Positions 1 to 9,256 of a stretch of 19,403 nt of DNA are shown piece after piece. A program made the translations under genes and the position numbers. The notes under the pieces are model-generated. The model saw only the letters and a program-made list of their open reading frames with translations, ran no database searches and was not told where the DNA came from. The DNA lies in assembly GCA_964017145.1 (NCBI GenBank), contig CAXHKQ010000321.1:1-19403 (forward strand). Reading direction: 5' to 3'. This DNA comes from Agrocybe praecox (taxonomy: Eukaryota > Basidiomycota > Agaricomycetes > Agaricales > Agrocybaceae). Position 1 is the stretch's first letter. The number at the start of each line of letters is the position of its first letter.

Positions 1-30
1 TTTTCTAATCTCTTTCCCGCCATTCGCCAG

Positions 31-242
31 TGCCGGCAAAATCCACGAGGAAGACTACCGCCAGATCCAGACCAACGCCCCCATTCTGGCGCCGGAGATC
101 ATGTCCGTCTTCTCCAACTCGCAGATCTTCCACGAACACCATCCGGTGATCAAGAAGCCCGCCAGCAGCGCCAGCTTCCCCGGAGTCCATGGCAAGGGCT
201 CGCGCGAGGCGGACTCCGAGAAGCTGCTGTTTCGGCTGGAAG
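31..242 (+). CDS. Internal exon of an unidentified larger gene (5' part outside window)
   Basis: The stretch is preceded by a branch-like TCTAAT (4-9), a pyrimidine-rich tract and an AG at 29-30. It ends at GAAG|gtaacc, so the exon is 31-242. Base 31 completes a codon begun in the previous exon; 70 codons follow (start AGKIHEEDYRQIQTN, end EKLLFRLE) and one G is left over. That G joins the GT at 3635 to make glycine, so frame and phase match the downstream exon at 3635-4422. The codons are GC-rich at third positions, unlike the flanking intron. The peptide is hydrophilic, with no membrane segment or recognisable catalytic motif. I do not recognise the family. If the intron were retained, the frame would stop at 257-259 after a few codons. 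The exon itself is well supported; the function is unknown. Confidence 0.7.
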
Positions 243-392
243 GTAACCGTCGGAAGTAATCACGAACTTGCATATTCTATCAAAAACCACCACACAATGG
301 CACCAACCAAATTGCACTCCACTCCAGACCAAACACACAGCAGACATGATATAAATATATACAAACCGCACGCATGCCCATACCACCAGAAA

Positions 393-410
393 TCGTCGTC
401 GTCGTCGTCA
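393..410. repeat. (TCG)n short trinucleotide repeat
   Basis: Five TCG units followed by TCA lie inside the 3.4 kb intron. This is a simple microsatellite with no coding role visible. Confidence 0.6.
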
Positions 411-1426
411 TCGCATCATGGATGACATGGGTACCAATATATCCATCTATCACTCCTTCTCTCTTTCTCACACTGTACCATAAGAACTCGCAACTCGCAG
501 CAAAGAACATCACCACCACCACCATCAAGCAAAGAGATGAACACAGACGCATCGATCAAGCCCGGTGGGAGCATAGTCGCTCATCACCGCACACATTGCA
601 ATCGCGTGGTTCTAAATTGTAATAAATTAGGTTTGCGTGTTGATGGTTTTGTTTGTTTCGTGTGTCTGTTGTGTGTGTGTATCAAATCCAATCGTTATCA
701 GCTCAATTGGGCCGCCGCCCGCAGTCACAGCCATCCAACATATATTTTTAAACATAGTCACATAAACATGGGAAACCCCACCAACGACAACATGACAACT
801 GCGCACCTCTTTCGCCGCCGGCGGGTGGCTGGGAAAACTATGTTGCGTGCATCAAAACAAATCGCCGCCATTCACATATCATAATCGCTCGCGCGCGCGC
901 GCTCGTGGAATCCCCAGCAGCCAGCGCAGATCATTTGTCACACATATGCGCGTATAAATCCGGTCGTGCGGTGCGGTGCGGCCGCCGTGGTGGCGGTAAC
1001 GAAGCTGCACGCTGCTGAGGCAAAGCGATTAAAACATATCATGTGCACATTGGAAAACAAACACATCACTCGCGCCGCGCCGCGCGCTCACGTGCAATTA
1101 TTCGTGTCGTGTCGAGCGCGCAATTTGTGTGTTCCTGAACGCGCACCGCGCGACATCGCCGGATTTATTTTCGATAACATATTACGCGACGCGTCACGCT
1201 CAAACACACGATCATCGCACCCACCGCACCGCACACAAACCAGCATACGAGGTCATACCCATGAGATGTTTTTTTCAACTCTATATCTCGTTAAAGAGTC
1301 AATGTCAAAAATATTAAAAAACATTTTACAATAGTTTTGACATCTGGTAATAATATGTGATCGTTAAAATGGAAAATATCAACACGTAGAGCCTTCAATT
1401 TGACCAGAAGATATCATGTATGTAGG

Positions 1427-1662
1427 TTAAAGTGGGGCAAGATTTGCCATTAATGTTTGAAGAGCTTCCGCGTCTGTAAGTTTGAATCAATTTCAAAATG
1501 GTAAAATGCAATCCATAGACCATTTATCTGGCTATATTTTTGCTGAACATTATTGCCCCGTATCGGCTCTATGCTTCAAGCTATACAAAAAAACGAGAGC
1601 AAATAAAAAAACGCCGTGTGGATACAACATAGAAATTACATGCTAAACCTGCCCTACTTTGT
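1427..1662. repeat. Possible small inverted-repeat element (MITE-like) in the intron
   Basis: The left end AAAGTGGGGCAAGATTT (1430-1446) is roughly mirrored by the complement of 1646-1661, which reads AAAGTAGGGCAGGTTT. The two ends are about 215 bp apart within the AT-rich part of the intron. The match is imperfect, and no clear target-site duplication is visible. It could be a degenerate miniature transposon or chance. Confidence 0.2.
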
Positions 1663-3045
1663 ATTCGTTAGAGGTGGATCTTGATTCCCACGAGAATGTT
1701 CATGTAAACGGTGAAACAAAAACAGATTCGGGTTTACAGATAAATTTAAAGCCGATCATTCGATTTTTTTGTACATGAACCTTTCGTGATTCCTAGCACA
1801 TTAATGGGAGAATATTTGTAGAAAGACATATAGGGTTATATCTTTGAATTCAAGGCCATATCGGAAGGAAGCTTCCTATGAAATGCTTTCTCCTTTTTCT
1901 CCCCTGGTTTTCAATGAGTTTTTCAAGTAATGTACAACATCACTCATTAATAACCTCATTTCAATTTAAATACGTTTTATCTCACCAAAATACCTTTTCA
2001 TTAAATCATCGATATGAAATACTAGTTTTTCTAGAACTAATCACCATTATCGGAAATGTACTGTGATTTGTGTACCTGTTTTGCTCAACGGTCAACATGA
2101 TTATGGATCATGATTTGGCTCAAAATTCACGCGGTTAACTTGTAATACTTGCTTTCTTGCATTATGAGAACATTTAGGTCGATGAGCCCCGCTTTAGCAG
2201 AGTACCGCTTAGACAATCCTCAAATCAATCGAATATGACTTGTTGCTTGGTTTGCCTGGAAGGACCATCTATTCTTCGATCGCCAAGTACATGCTTTAGA
2301 TTATAGAAAACATTGATATCTCATAGGTATGATCCTAGTACACACACAAACACCGGCTCACCGACATGCGGAATATGAATACGCAAACAAACAATACGCG
2401 CACGCGCTTGCACAAAATGCGATCGATTAATCACATCACAATCACCGACGTTGAACCGGCGCGAGAGTACTCGCAAGCGTCACCTGCGAACAATAACACG
2501 CATGACTAACATCACACACACGCACACCGTCGCGCCCGCACACACACGTCGAATCCAGCGCGCCCAATCCATCCAGAACCTCTAACCACCAACCACCATC
2601 GCCGCACATATCACAATAATGCAAACAATTTAATCGAGCGAGTTGTGCGCGACTGACGCTATTATGCTGCGAACTCGACTGTATCATGTTGTATAAAATT
2701 TGGCGTGTTTCTCTATCTGCCCCCACAAACCACCCCCACCCACATACGATCCGCCGCGCCGTCCACTGTGGTCCAGATAAATTCATGCATGTGGATACGT
2801 GACAAAATGAGGCACAAAAAAGAATAGCCGATAGTCAAGAGTTCACAAAAATATGTTTATGCTCACCTCATCTCGCCTCCCCACCTACCTACCAAAATCT
2901 ACCCAATTCAACTTCGCACCCGAACGCCAAGCCACCAACGAGAAAAATGCAAAAGCATACAAAATTGCGCGCGCTTCGTTGAACATGAAATCGTTGCGAT
3001 TCGCGCTAGCGCGCAAAATATAATGTCTGTTGTATATTGACCGTA

Positions 3046-3066
3046 TTATGTTCATTCAGGTAAGGC
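3046..3066 (+). promoter_or_regulatory. Acceptor-donor junction (recursive-splice-like site) in the intron
   Basis: TTCATTCAG|GTAAGG places a good 3' splice site (AG at 3058-3059) directly against a good 5' splice site (GTAAGG from 3060). This arrangement is the hallmark of zero-length ratchet points used in recursive splicing of insect introns. The upstream tract has only modest pyrimidine content, and the intron is short for this mechanism. Alternatively, this is the acceptor of an optional exon that begins GTAAGGCCACC in the same phase as the real last exon and stays open until a TGA about 105 bases later. Confidence 0.3.
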
Positions 3067-3634
3067 CACCGCCGAAATCACCACTGCCATATTTTATGTT
3101 GTGTGTGTGCCAATGTTCATAGTTGTATATGTGTGTACACGTGTGGTTAGCACGCCGCTTGTGTGAGTGTTTGTGTGTAATGTGCGGTCGCTTTGATTGG
3201 CATAGAGAGCGATTAATTACGTTCTGCATTTATATATTCGTGTGCTGTTTAGCTAGAGAGTGTTTCGTTCTGTCAATATTTACCCATTGCATTTGACCTC
3301 GTAGCAGCATAGTATAGTGATATTTTAAATTTGTGTAAATAACACCAGCTGGAACGCTTCTCCGCAAACCTACTGAACCCATTTTCTCGCCCGATGTAAT
3401 AACATGTTTGTACAGTTCTCAATCACATCGGTTGATTGGTCTAATCTGTGTCATTGTTTTCGATGTCGTTTTCGTTCATGTCGTTTGCTCCGCACATCCC
3501 GCACTTCACCGCCCGTCTCCAACATTCCCCACCCCCGAAACTGTCTCCCACATCAGATCCATGTTCGCACTTGCACGCTACCTATACCCGATAAACATAG
3601 ATTATACTAAACTATTCCATCCCCATTCATGCAG

Positions 3635-4422
3635 GTAATGAACCCATCGACGTGTCTTCGTCCACGTCGGCTGCTCAGCCATCAGCTTCCGCAACCGGCC
3701 GCCCTCCGGTGCCCCAGATCGACGTCACCGATCACTCGCTGCAGCACTCCAAGCAGTTTCCCTCGATTCGCGAGGAGAAGGAGGACGACGACGACGACAT
3801 CGATGGCGGCGAGGTGATCCTCCGGCCGCACGTCAGCGCCAGCAGCATTGGAAACGCCGCAGATGCTCCGGCGACTCCTCCGCTCAACAAGCGCTTGCGC
3901 AACGTCCAATCGGTGCCCTACTTCCCCTTCCGCCCGGCGAGCGAGAACGACATATTTTCGATTTCGGGCTCAATGGGCCAGATCAGCATGACGCCGGAGA
4001 TTCCATCGATTTCGTACTCGACGCTGCCCAAGAACTACGAGGACACGCCTACGATCGAGAAGTACAAGGAATCGGTCAGTCTGCACAGCATCCAGACCGC
4101 GCAGTCGGCGCGCATGTCGCAGCTGGACTTTTCGATGCCCCGGTACTTCAGGCGCAGCGGGCTGGCCGGGCAGAGTATGGACAATTTGAGTTTGGGAGCG
4201 GCGAGCGGAAGTGGCGGCGGTGGCGGCGGTGGAGGGAATGGGGGTCAGATGGTGTTTACGAATCCGAGGGGTGAGAGGACGGATGGGCAGAGGGTGAAAG
4301 CCAGTGCGGAGCCGGCGCCGGAGAAGAGCAAGCGCCTGAAGATGTTGCGCACGAAGCTGCCGCCGCTGTCGATTCATCTGGGCGGTGCGCGCGAGCGGTC
4401 GAAGGATAAGGGAATCGAGTGA
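3635..4422 (+). CDS. Terminal coding exon of the unidentified gene (C-terminal tail)
   Basis: The acceptor is ATGCAG|GTAATG and the open frame runs to TGA at 4420-4422, giving about 262 codons. Its first two bases complete the glycine codon left open by the exon ending at 242. The peptide begins NEPIDVSSS, then has a Ser/Ala/Pro-rich stretch and an acidic run (EEKEDDDDD near 3774-3800). A more conserved-looking middle follows, with many Ser, Tyr and Asp residues (RPASENDIFSIS, PEIPSISYSTLPKNYED). Next come a glycine run (near 4210-4240) and a basic C-terminus (KSKRLKMLRTKLPPLSIHL) ending GIE. There is no membrane segment, zinc finger or enzyme motif. It looks like a disordered cytoplasmic tail with possible phosphorylation sites. 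Third positions are strongly G/C, as expected of a real exon. I cannot name the family. Confidence 0.72.
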
Positions 4423-4945
4423 GCGAAACGAGAGGAAGCGTGAAAGGTGCAGCTGCAGCAGAGAGAGAACGAGACATAAGATTGTGTTACTTATTGGCAG
4501 CGACCCCCATATGTTGTATTATGTTGTATGTACAAAATGTGAAGATCGTTTTTGTAGTTCGATGTGCCGCAGAATGGACCAGAACCGACGAGTACGGCTG
4601 TGATGTAAATATTAGATGTGTAACGGAGAGGAAGTATTTGTCGGTTCCGTCTGTTTCGTTGAAAAGTATTTTGCGTTGCAGTGCGCGCATATTTTGTAAG
4701 CTATACGATTGCATTCTCACACAGGTTATCCTATAAATATTCCCATCACACAAACATACGCACATATCCATTCATTTTAGCCACCGGTGTTGGACTATCG
4801 CATACTTACAAACACAAATACACTTATTGCATCTACGGAGACGAAAAAATCCGCACACTTAATATACATACATTAAACCTATGTACTGTAATTGTTCGAC
4901 ATTTCTCGCGTGAAAGAATAAACGATTTAAATTGGCAGAGAAAAG
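4423..4945 (+). other. 3' untranslated region of the first gene
   Basis: Sequence after the TGA becomes AT-rich and non-coding. The first canonical poly(A) signal, AATAAA, is at 4917-4922, so a transcript end near 4935-4950 is likely. A second AATAAA at 5009-5014 could serve a longer form. The extent is inferred from the signals only. Confidence 0.45.
4917..4922 (+). terminator. Poly(A) signal AATAAA of the first gene
   Basis: Canonical hexamer about 495 bp after the stop codon at 4420-4422. Another copy lies at 5009-5014. Confidence 0.45.
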
Positions 4946-5022
4946 CGCAACTTCGTTTCGGGATTTAATTCGCTGATGACTTTGCACAAATGTCGCGAAA
5001 CCCCGTGGAATAAAACGGCACC

Positions 5023-5460
5023 TGGATCACATACCTTCGCGAACGAACGCCTCATTTATCTGATGGCGGTGACTTTGGTCAAATGCAGCATTCGGGCGCG
5101 TCATTATCGTACGCCAGTCAGTCAGCGACAGCGAAACTTTTGAAAGCGTGCTGCGCGCGCTTCGCATCGTTATGCTCAACGGCGAGCGGCGAGCGGGGAG
5201 CGGGCGAATCTTCGCACGGGACACGGGACGTCGTCGGCAGTAGTAGTTGAGGTGGCATTATTGCCGCGTTGTGTTCGGCGCGTATTATCCGAAAGTGGGT
5301 GAACGAACACGCCGGTGGATTACGGCGTCGGTGCATTTGACGCCAGCACGACGGCGTCGTGACCAAAGACTCTGTGAGGAAACAAAGACCAGACAATGCG
5401 CACCACCGAAAACTTGACGCTGGCGAGCAGTCGTGTAGCTGGACCAATAGTATTGAGGAA
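5023..5460. other. GC-rich non-coding island, possible promoter or 5'UTR
   Basis: This stretch is markedly richer in G+C and CpG than the AT-rich DNA on both sides. It holds a CAGTCAGTCAG motif (5113-5123) that resembles an insect initiator, and a run of GCGAGCGGCGAGCGGG near 5181. Open frames across it are short and unlike known proteins. It may be the start region of a transcript whose coding part lies elsewhere, but no TATA box or clear exon boundary fixes this. Confidence 0.2.
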
Positions 5461-5540
5461 GAAACCTATTTTCGGATCGAGAGAGAAATATTGAAGAGAA
5501 AAAACTCAATTAATATTATTTTGTACTTTTTCCATTTCCA

Positions 5541-5760
5541 AACGACCACTAAATTCTTGTACGATTCTCACTACGCAGGTGTGAAGCTAGTCTTAACGTA
5601 AAGGAAGAAATCATTATTTTCGATTTTTTTTATTAAGAAAATTAAAGTTTTCTTATTCCACCCACATGTATTTTTTTTTCAAAACGACCATTAAGTTCTT
5701 GAACGAATAAAAATACTCTACGTGATGTAAGAATCACAATACGGAGGTGTGAAGCTAGAC
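5541..5760. repeat. Diverged direct repeat pair
   Basis: 5541-5590 and 5682-5757 share a common start (AACGACCACTAAATTCTTG against AACGACCATTAAGTTCTTG) and a common end (GGTGTGAAGCTAG). The second copy carries about 25 extra bases in the middle. The end block also occurs a third time, inverted, at 5772-5795. This is a local duplication in AT-rich non-coding DNA. Confidence 0.6.
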
Positions 5761-5795
5761 ATCGACGTTTGGTCTAAGTTCACACCTGCGTATTG
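5737..5795. repeat. Strong imperfect hairpin (24-bp arms, 11-nt loop)
   Basis: The arm 5737-5760 (CAATACGGAGGTGTGAAG...) pairs with 5772-5795 at 21 of 24 positions across an 11-base spacer. The overall size, about 59 nt with few mismatches, resembles a small-RNA precursor stem, although it is on the short side. It probably arose by inverted duplication of the nearby direct-repeat end block. Transcription is unknown. Confidence 0.55.
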
Positions 5796-6224
5796 GAACA
5801 CACCAGTTTTAAGTTTTGAAAAAGTATTATTGTTCTATTTTTTATTTCGAAGATGCAAGTATTTTATATTAGAAATGGATATCCTAATTCTGATCAATTT
5901 CTGTGATTCTCAAAGGATCAGGTAACTTCGATTATTTTGACAGTTGTCTCTTGATTTATTGAGCATGTGGCGGGCATCCAAGATCGCGTAATTTGTACAC
6001 AGCTGGACTATTTTCTGTCGATTTATGTTTAAAGTCGCTTGTCAACGCAGATATATAGAATAGAAAATATTCGGCGAAATATTGCTGACTTACGGCCCAA
6101 TTTTTTGCAAAAAGTGGTAGACATTTTGTCTCCAGCAGCCGCGGCGGCCACTTGTCCGAAATCATTTTATAAACATAATGGCAAACATAAAGATACATTC
6201 ATGGCCATAACATTATATTACTAC

Positions 6225-7070
6225 TAAGTCCCGGGAAATGTGACCACTCTCAAATCGATAACATTTTCTGGAAGTGCCATCTTTTAAAAGATGAATAAAA
6301 AATTGTCATGACATTCCATGAAGTAGTTTGAGAGTTATGCCGTTTATAATAAAACCCGCGGTTCATCAAATACGGGTTGATGGAGACAAGTGAATTTCGT
6401 TTCTTGATGTAGCACTGTTTCCTGATGGGAGAAGTGCGGCTGGAGCCATAACATTTCTTATTTCGCGTGGTGCAGATTCTTTCCCATCCGAAACAAATAA
6501 TCGTAATTATTTTCCAAAACTCCGTACCTGCTATTTGGACGCCGAAGACGATGCGCGCAGTCGACGCCGTGTTACTGACGAAAACATCAATAGTTCCACC
6601 AAATAGTTTCGGAAACACAAACGTTTGGCAGCTACAGATTTCTGATTCCCTAAAGATTTGAAAACAATTTTTAGACATATCGTGCATGCTATTATGGGAA
6701 TACGAGAGCAATTTGCGGAGAGGGTGCGGCAAAAACGAAAAACTGACAATTGTCCAAATCAACAAAATGTCGATAATTCAATCATTGGCCTATGAATTGT
6801 GGTCTCATTTACGTTTTTATCCGTCCGGCCGTCAGTCACTATTATCAATTCCTAAATTCATAATGGTGTCTCCGGGGAATGAATGAGGCAGTATCAATTG
6901 CTAATAAAAATAGGAATTTTGCAAGGGTTAGCGCCAAATACTTTTCGAATGTGATCTTGATATTTCAGGAACGCTGGATTTTTACTATCGGCCTTGAATG
7001 AGACTATGTAGAGGAACTCATACAGTTTTCATCAAAAAGTTTGTGTTTCCATCACTTTTCCCGGGACTTA
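6225..7070. mobile_element. TA-flanked inverted-repeat transposon, family unassigned
   Basis: The left end TAAGTCCCGGGAAATGTGA (6225-6243) matches the complement of the right end (7052-7070) at 17 of 19 positions. Each end has a TA dinucleotide at its outer edge, as expected of Tc1/mariner-type insertion at TA sites. The body between the TAs is 842 bp. A minus-strand open frame of 171 codons (6250-6765) lies inside, but I see no DDE-type catalytic blocks in it. The element is therefore probably non-autonomous or badly decayed. A subterminal 9-bp inverted pair (ACTCTCAAA at 6245, TTTGAGAGT at 6327) could form a stem near the left end. Confidence 0.55.
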
Positions 7071-7398
7071 CTTAGTGAACCATTTAGTATATGCTATTTA
7101 TTTTATGTTCGAACTAAACTCCCTTGCGATGAATAAGATAAGTTGAATTCACACAATTTTATAATATAGTGTGACTCATTCTATTTCCAGCGATGTGTAC
7201 TATTTCTGAGGAATTTAGGACATAGTTTAGGTAATTGAGAATTCATGACATCTTGATTAATCGTTCCAATATATTTTTATTCGAGGAGACAAAATAAAGT
7301 TCCACATTCACTCATATGTATTGAAGCTATGTTGCCCGTCAAATGAACATCTCATCCTGTCAATTTGCGCAAAAAACGGTTAAGTATGTGTTTTAAGT
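7071..7398. other. AT-rich intergenic stretch, nothing recognised
   Basis: Between the inverted-repeat element and the GC-rich island. No open frame of note, RNA gene or repeat was seen. Confidence 0.4.
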
Positions 7399-7971
7399 AT
7401 GAGACTGACCACCAGTCACCCCCACACATGTCTACACAACTCCGAAAACACATGTCGCATGTCCTTCTATATATTTTTCTGCCTACTAATGCTGCATCAC
7501 CCTGTGTCCATTAAGTGTCACACACGCACACGGGTTAGAAAGCCACACGCATTCAAGCTGCGTCACTGCCAAAGCCAGAGCCAGAGCCCAGAACGACGCG
7601 GAACGGGTGACCGCACTCAGATTAAGCGTCACAAACGCGCCACACACGTGCACCCGCACAGTAGTCCAACTGCACCCGCCGTCCGACCGTTGTCTCCAAC
7701 ACTCATACGGGGACCGCCTTCCGTTAGTGTAGTAAGTGTCTGGACTGCAACGACATCGTCAACGATGCGACACGCGATGCTGCTGGATGCGCGTGTGTGC
7801 GCAAAGTTCTCACGGAGAACACGACAAGGCGACACGCGCGCGGGCGTCGTTCTGTGCCGTGTGACACTTGGCAACGCGTCGCGTCTCGCTTTGGAAAACA
7901 ACGACGGAGGCACCAGAAGCCAGACTTGTTCGGAATACGTTTATAATTGTTTAGAGTACAAAATACAATAA
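7399..7971. other. GC- and CA-rich island with long but unsupported open frames
   Basis: A sharp composition change sets this off from the AT-rich flanks. It contains ACAC-rich and CCAGAG-type simple motifs. A 190-codon plus-strand frame and a 94-codon minus-strand frame overlap here, which is expected when stop codons are rare. Neither protein shows a domain: both are rich in His, Arg, Ser and Thr with no hydrophobic core. I read it as non-coding, possibly regulatory DNA. Confidence 0.25.
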
Positions 7972-8683
7972 TTGAGGTAAAAATTTAAAAAATAGGTTAT
8001 TTTTCACAAAAATTTCGTTAATGTAATATTTGAAAGCAATTTCATACCTTAGTTCACAGGTCAACTAAGTAAGTGATGTTATTTACTCCCATTTACTACA
8101 TGAGGTAATAAATACATATTCTACTCTGGAGTAAGTAATGTAATAAATGTAATAAATATAGTTATTGAAGGTCATTATTTAAAAATTCTTGTCATTTATA
8201 GCTATCCCGGCTATCATTTCTATCTGGAATTGGTACAACGATCCACGTGTGAAGGCAGAACGTTGTTCAGTTCAATCCGAGAGTCGAGAACGCTATGCTT
8301 CCCCAGATGTGGTTATGGAGGCACGCTTGACGTATTCATTCACGAAAATCACGTCAAAAACATCAAAACTTCGTGTGATAGTTCTGAGGAAACAGGGCGA
8401 TAGTTCTGACTGAACGTGTAGTTGTTTTGACCAATATCCCGGCGTTCAATCGAATATGTGGATATTCGGAGCGGTTTCAATCATGTGGGAGCAACGTGAA
8501 GATATCACCAAACGTGATCGGTACTACTTTTCGAACGCTGTGGTCCCAAATCGTGAAGAAATGTTACTCGGGATAATATTCATGAGATAATACTTGAATG
8601 TATTAACTACGCAGTTTATGACATGTCATTAATCTGTCACTTATTACATTAACAACTTTAATTTGGTTACTGGGATTTTATGG
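7972..8683. other. AT-rich intergenic stretch with short TAATGTAATAAA repeats
   Basis: Low-complexity TAATGTAATAAATGTAATAAATA motifs lie at about 8135-8160, and GATAGTTCTGA is repeated near 8376 and 8399. A 74-codon frame at 8189-8413 has an AG just upstream but no recognisable domain. No gene is called. Confidence 0.35.
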
Positions 8684-8745
8684 TCGGAGCGGGAGCGGAG
8701 CGGAATAGGTCGGAGCGGAGCGGAGCGGTTTTTTGGACCGCTCCG
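8684..8745. repeat. GGAGCG tandem array ending in a hairpin
   Basis: From 8684 to 8728 the sequence is built from imperfect CGGAGCGGAG units. It continues as a stem: CGGAGCGG (8721-8728), a T-rich 9-base loop, then CCGCTCCG (8738-8745). Several array units could pair with the single complementary arm. Its role is unknown. Confidence 0.65.
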
Positions 8746-9080
8746 GATCCCTGGAAACAACAGACACATCCACTCGCACAACCGTTTAAAAAAAAGAATT
8801 GACAAAATACCACTACGATCGGTCGAAATAGTAGCTCCGATGGTAAAAACAGCGTATAACAATTGTGCCGCTTTGTCCGTTCGCTTACTTGAGCATTTAT
8901 ATGCTTAACTATAAATTGTGCACCATGAACTTGGGCATGATGAGGAGGAGCACACGGACACACGTTACTCGCGTTACTCGTTGTGCTATAATCATTTTCA
9001 TCAGTAAGGTCTATAAGTTGAAATGAAGAAAAATTGCACGACATCCATGGGTTACCGAATTGTTCGCGATTGCGTCAAAC

Positions 9081-9113
9081 GAAGAATTCAGACAAGAATT
9101 CAGAATTCAGAAC
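9081..9113. repeat. AGAATTCAG short tandem repeat
   Basis: Three closely spaced copies of AGAATTCAG, one of which reads AAGAATTCAG. This is simple local duplication. Confidence 0.5.
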
Positions 9114-9256
9114 ATTTTAACTCCGTAAAGTTAATCCGGCGAATAAGAAAAACAACAATATTTCGTATTATGAGTAAAAAAAATACTTTGAATACAAGGT
9201 ACAAAACACATTTTTGAAAAAGTATTTGGAGTAAAAGTTAATCTTGCATCTTCGTA

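Larger units (their letters stand above)
243..3634 (+). other. Last intron of the first gene (3.4 kb)
   Basis: The GT donor is at 243-244 and the AG acceptor at 3633-3634, with phase 1 on both sides. The interior has no convincing coding exon. Its parts differ in composition: CA/GT-rich and CG-rich stretches at about 280-1260 and 2330-3200, with an AT-rich block at about 1280-2330 that may be an old insertion. It carries a TCG trinucleotide run (393-410), a CG dinucleotide run (about 889-902) and an acceptor-donor junction at 3059/3060. Enhancers or small RNA genes could lie here, but nothing in the sequence proves one. Confidence 0.6.

Noticed and set aside
945..970. TATAAA at 953-958 as an internal promoter
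   Set aside because: No initiator at a fitting distance and no exon downstream; TATA-like words are common in such DNA.
6250..6765. 171-codon minus-strand frame as an intact transposase
   Set aside because: No DDE catalytic blocks or helix-turn-helix motif could be seen, so it is described only as the content of an inverted-repeat element.
7399..7971. 190-codon plus-strand frame as a gene
   Set aside because: No domain, no hydrophobic core, composition driven by CA/CG-rich DNA, and an overlapping frame on the other strand is equally open.
8189..8413. Possible exon encoding about 74 residues
   Set aside because: An AG precedes it, but there is no polypyrimidine tract of note, no domain and no matching donor or partner exon.
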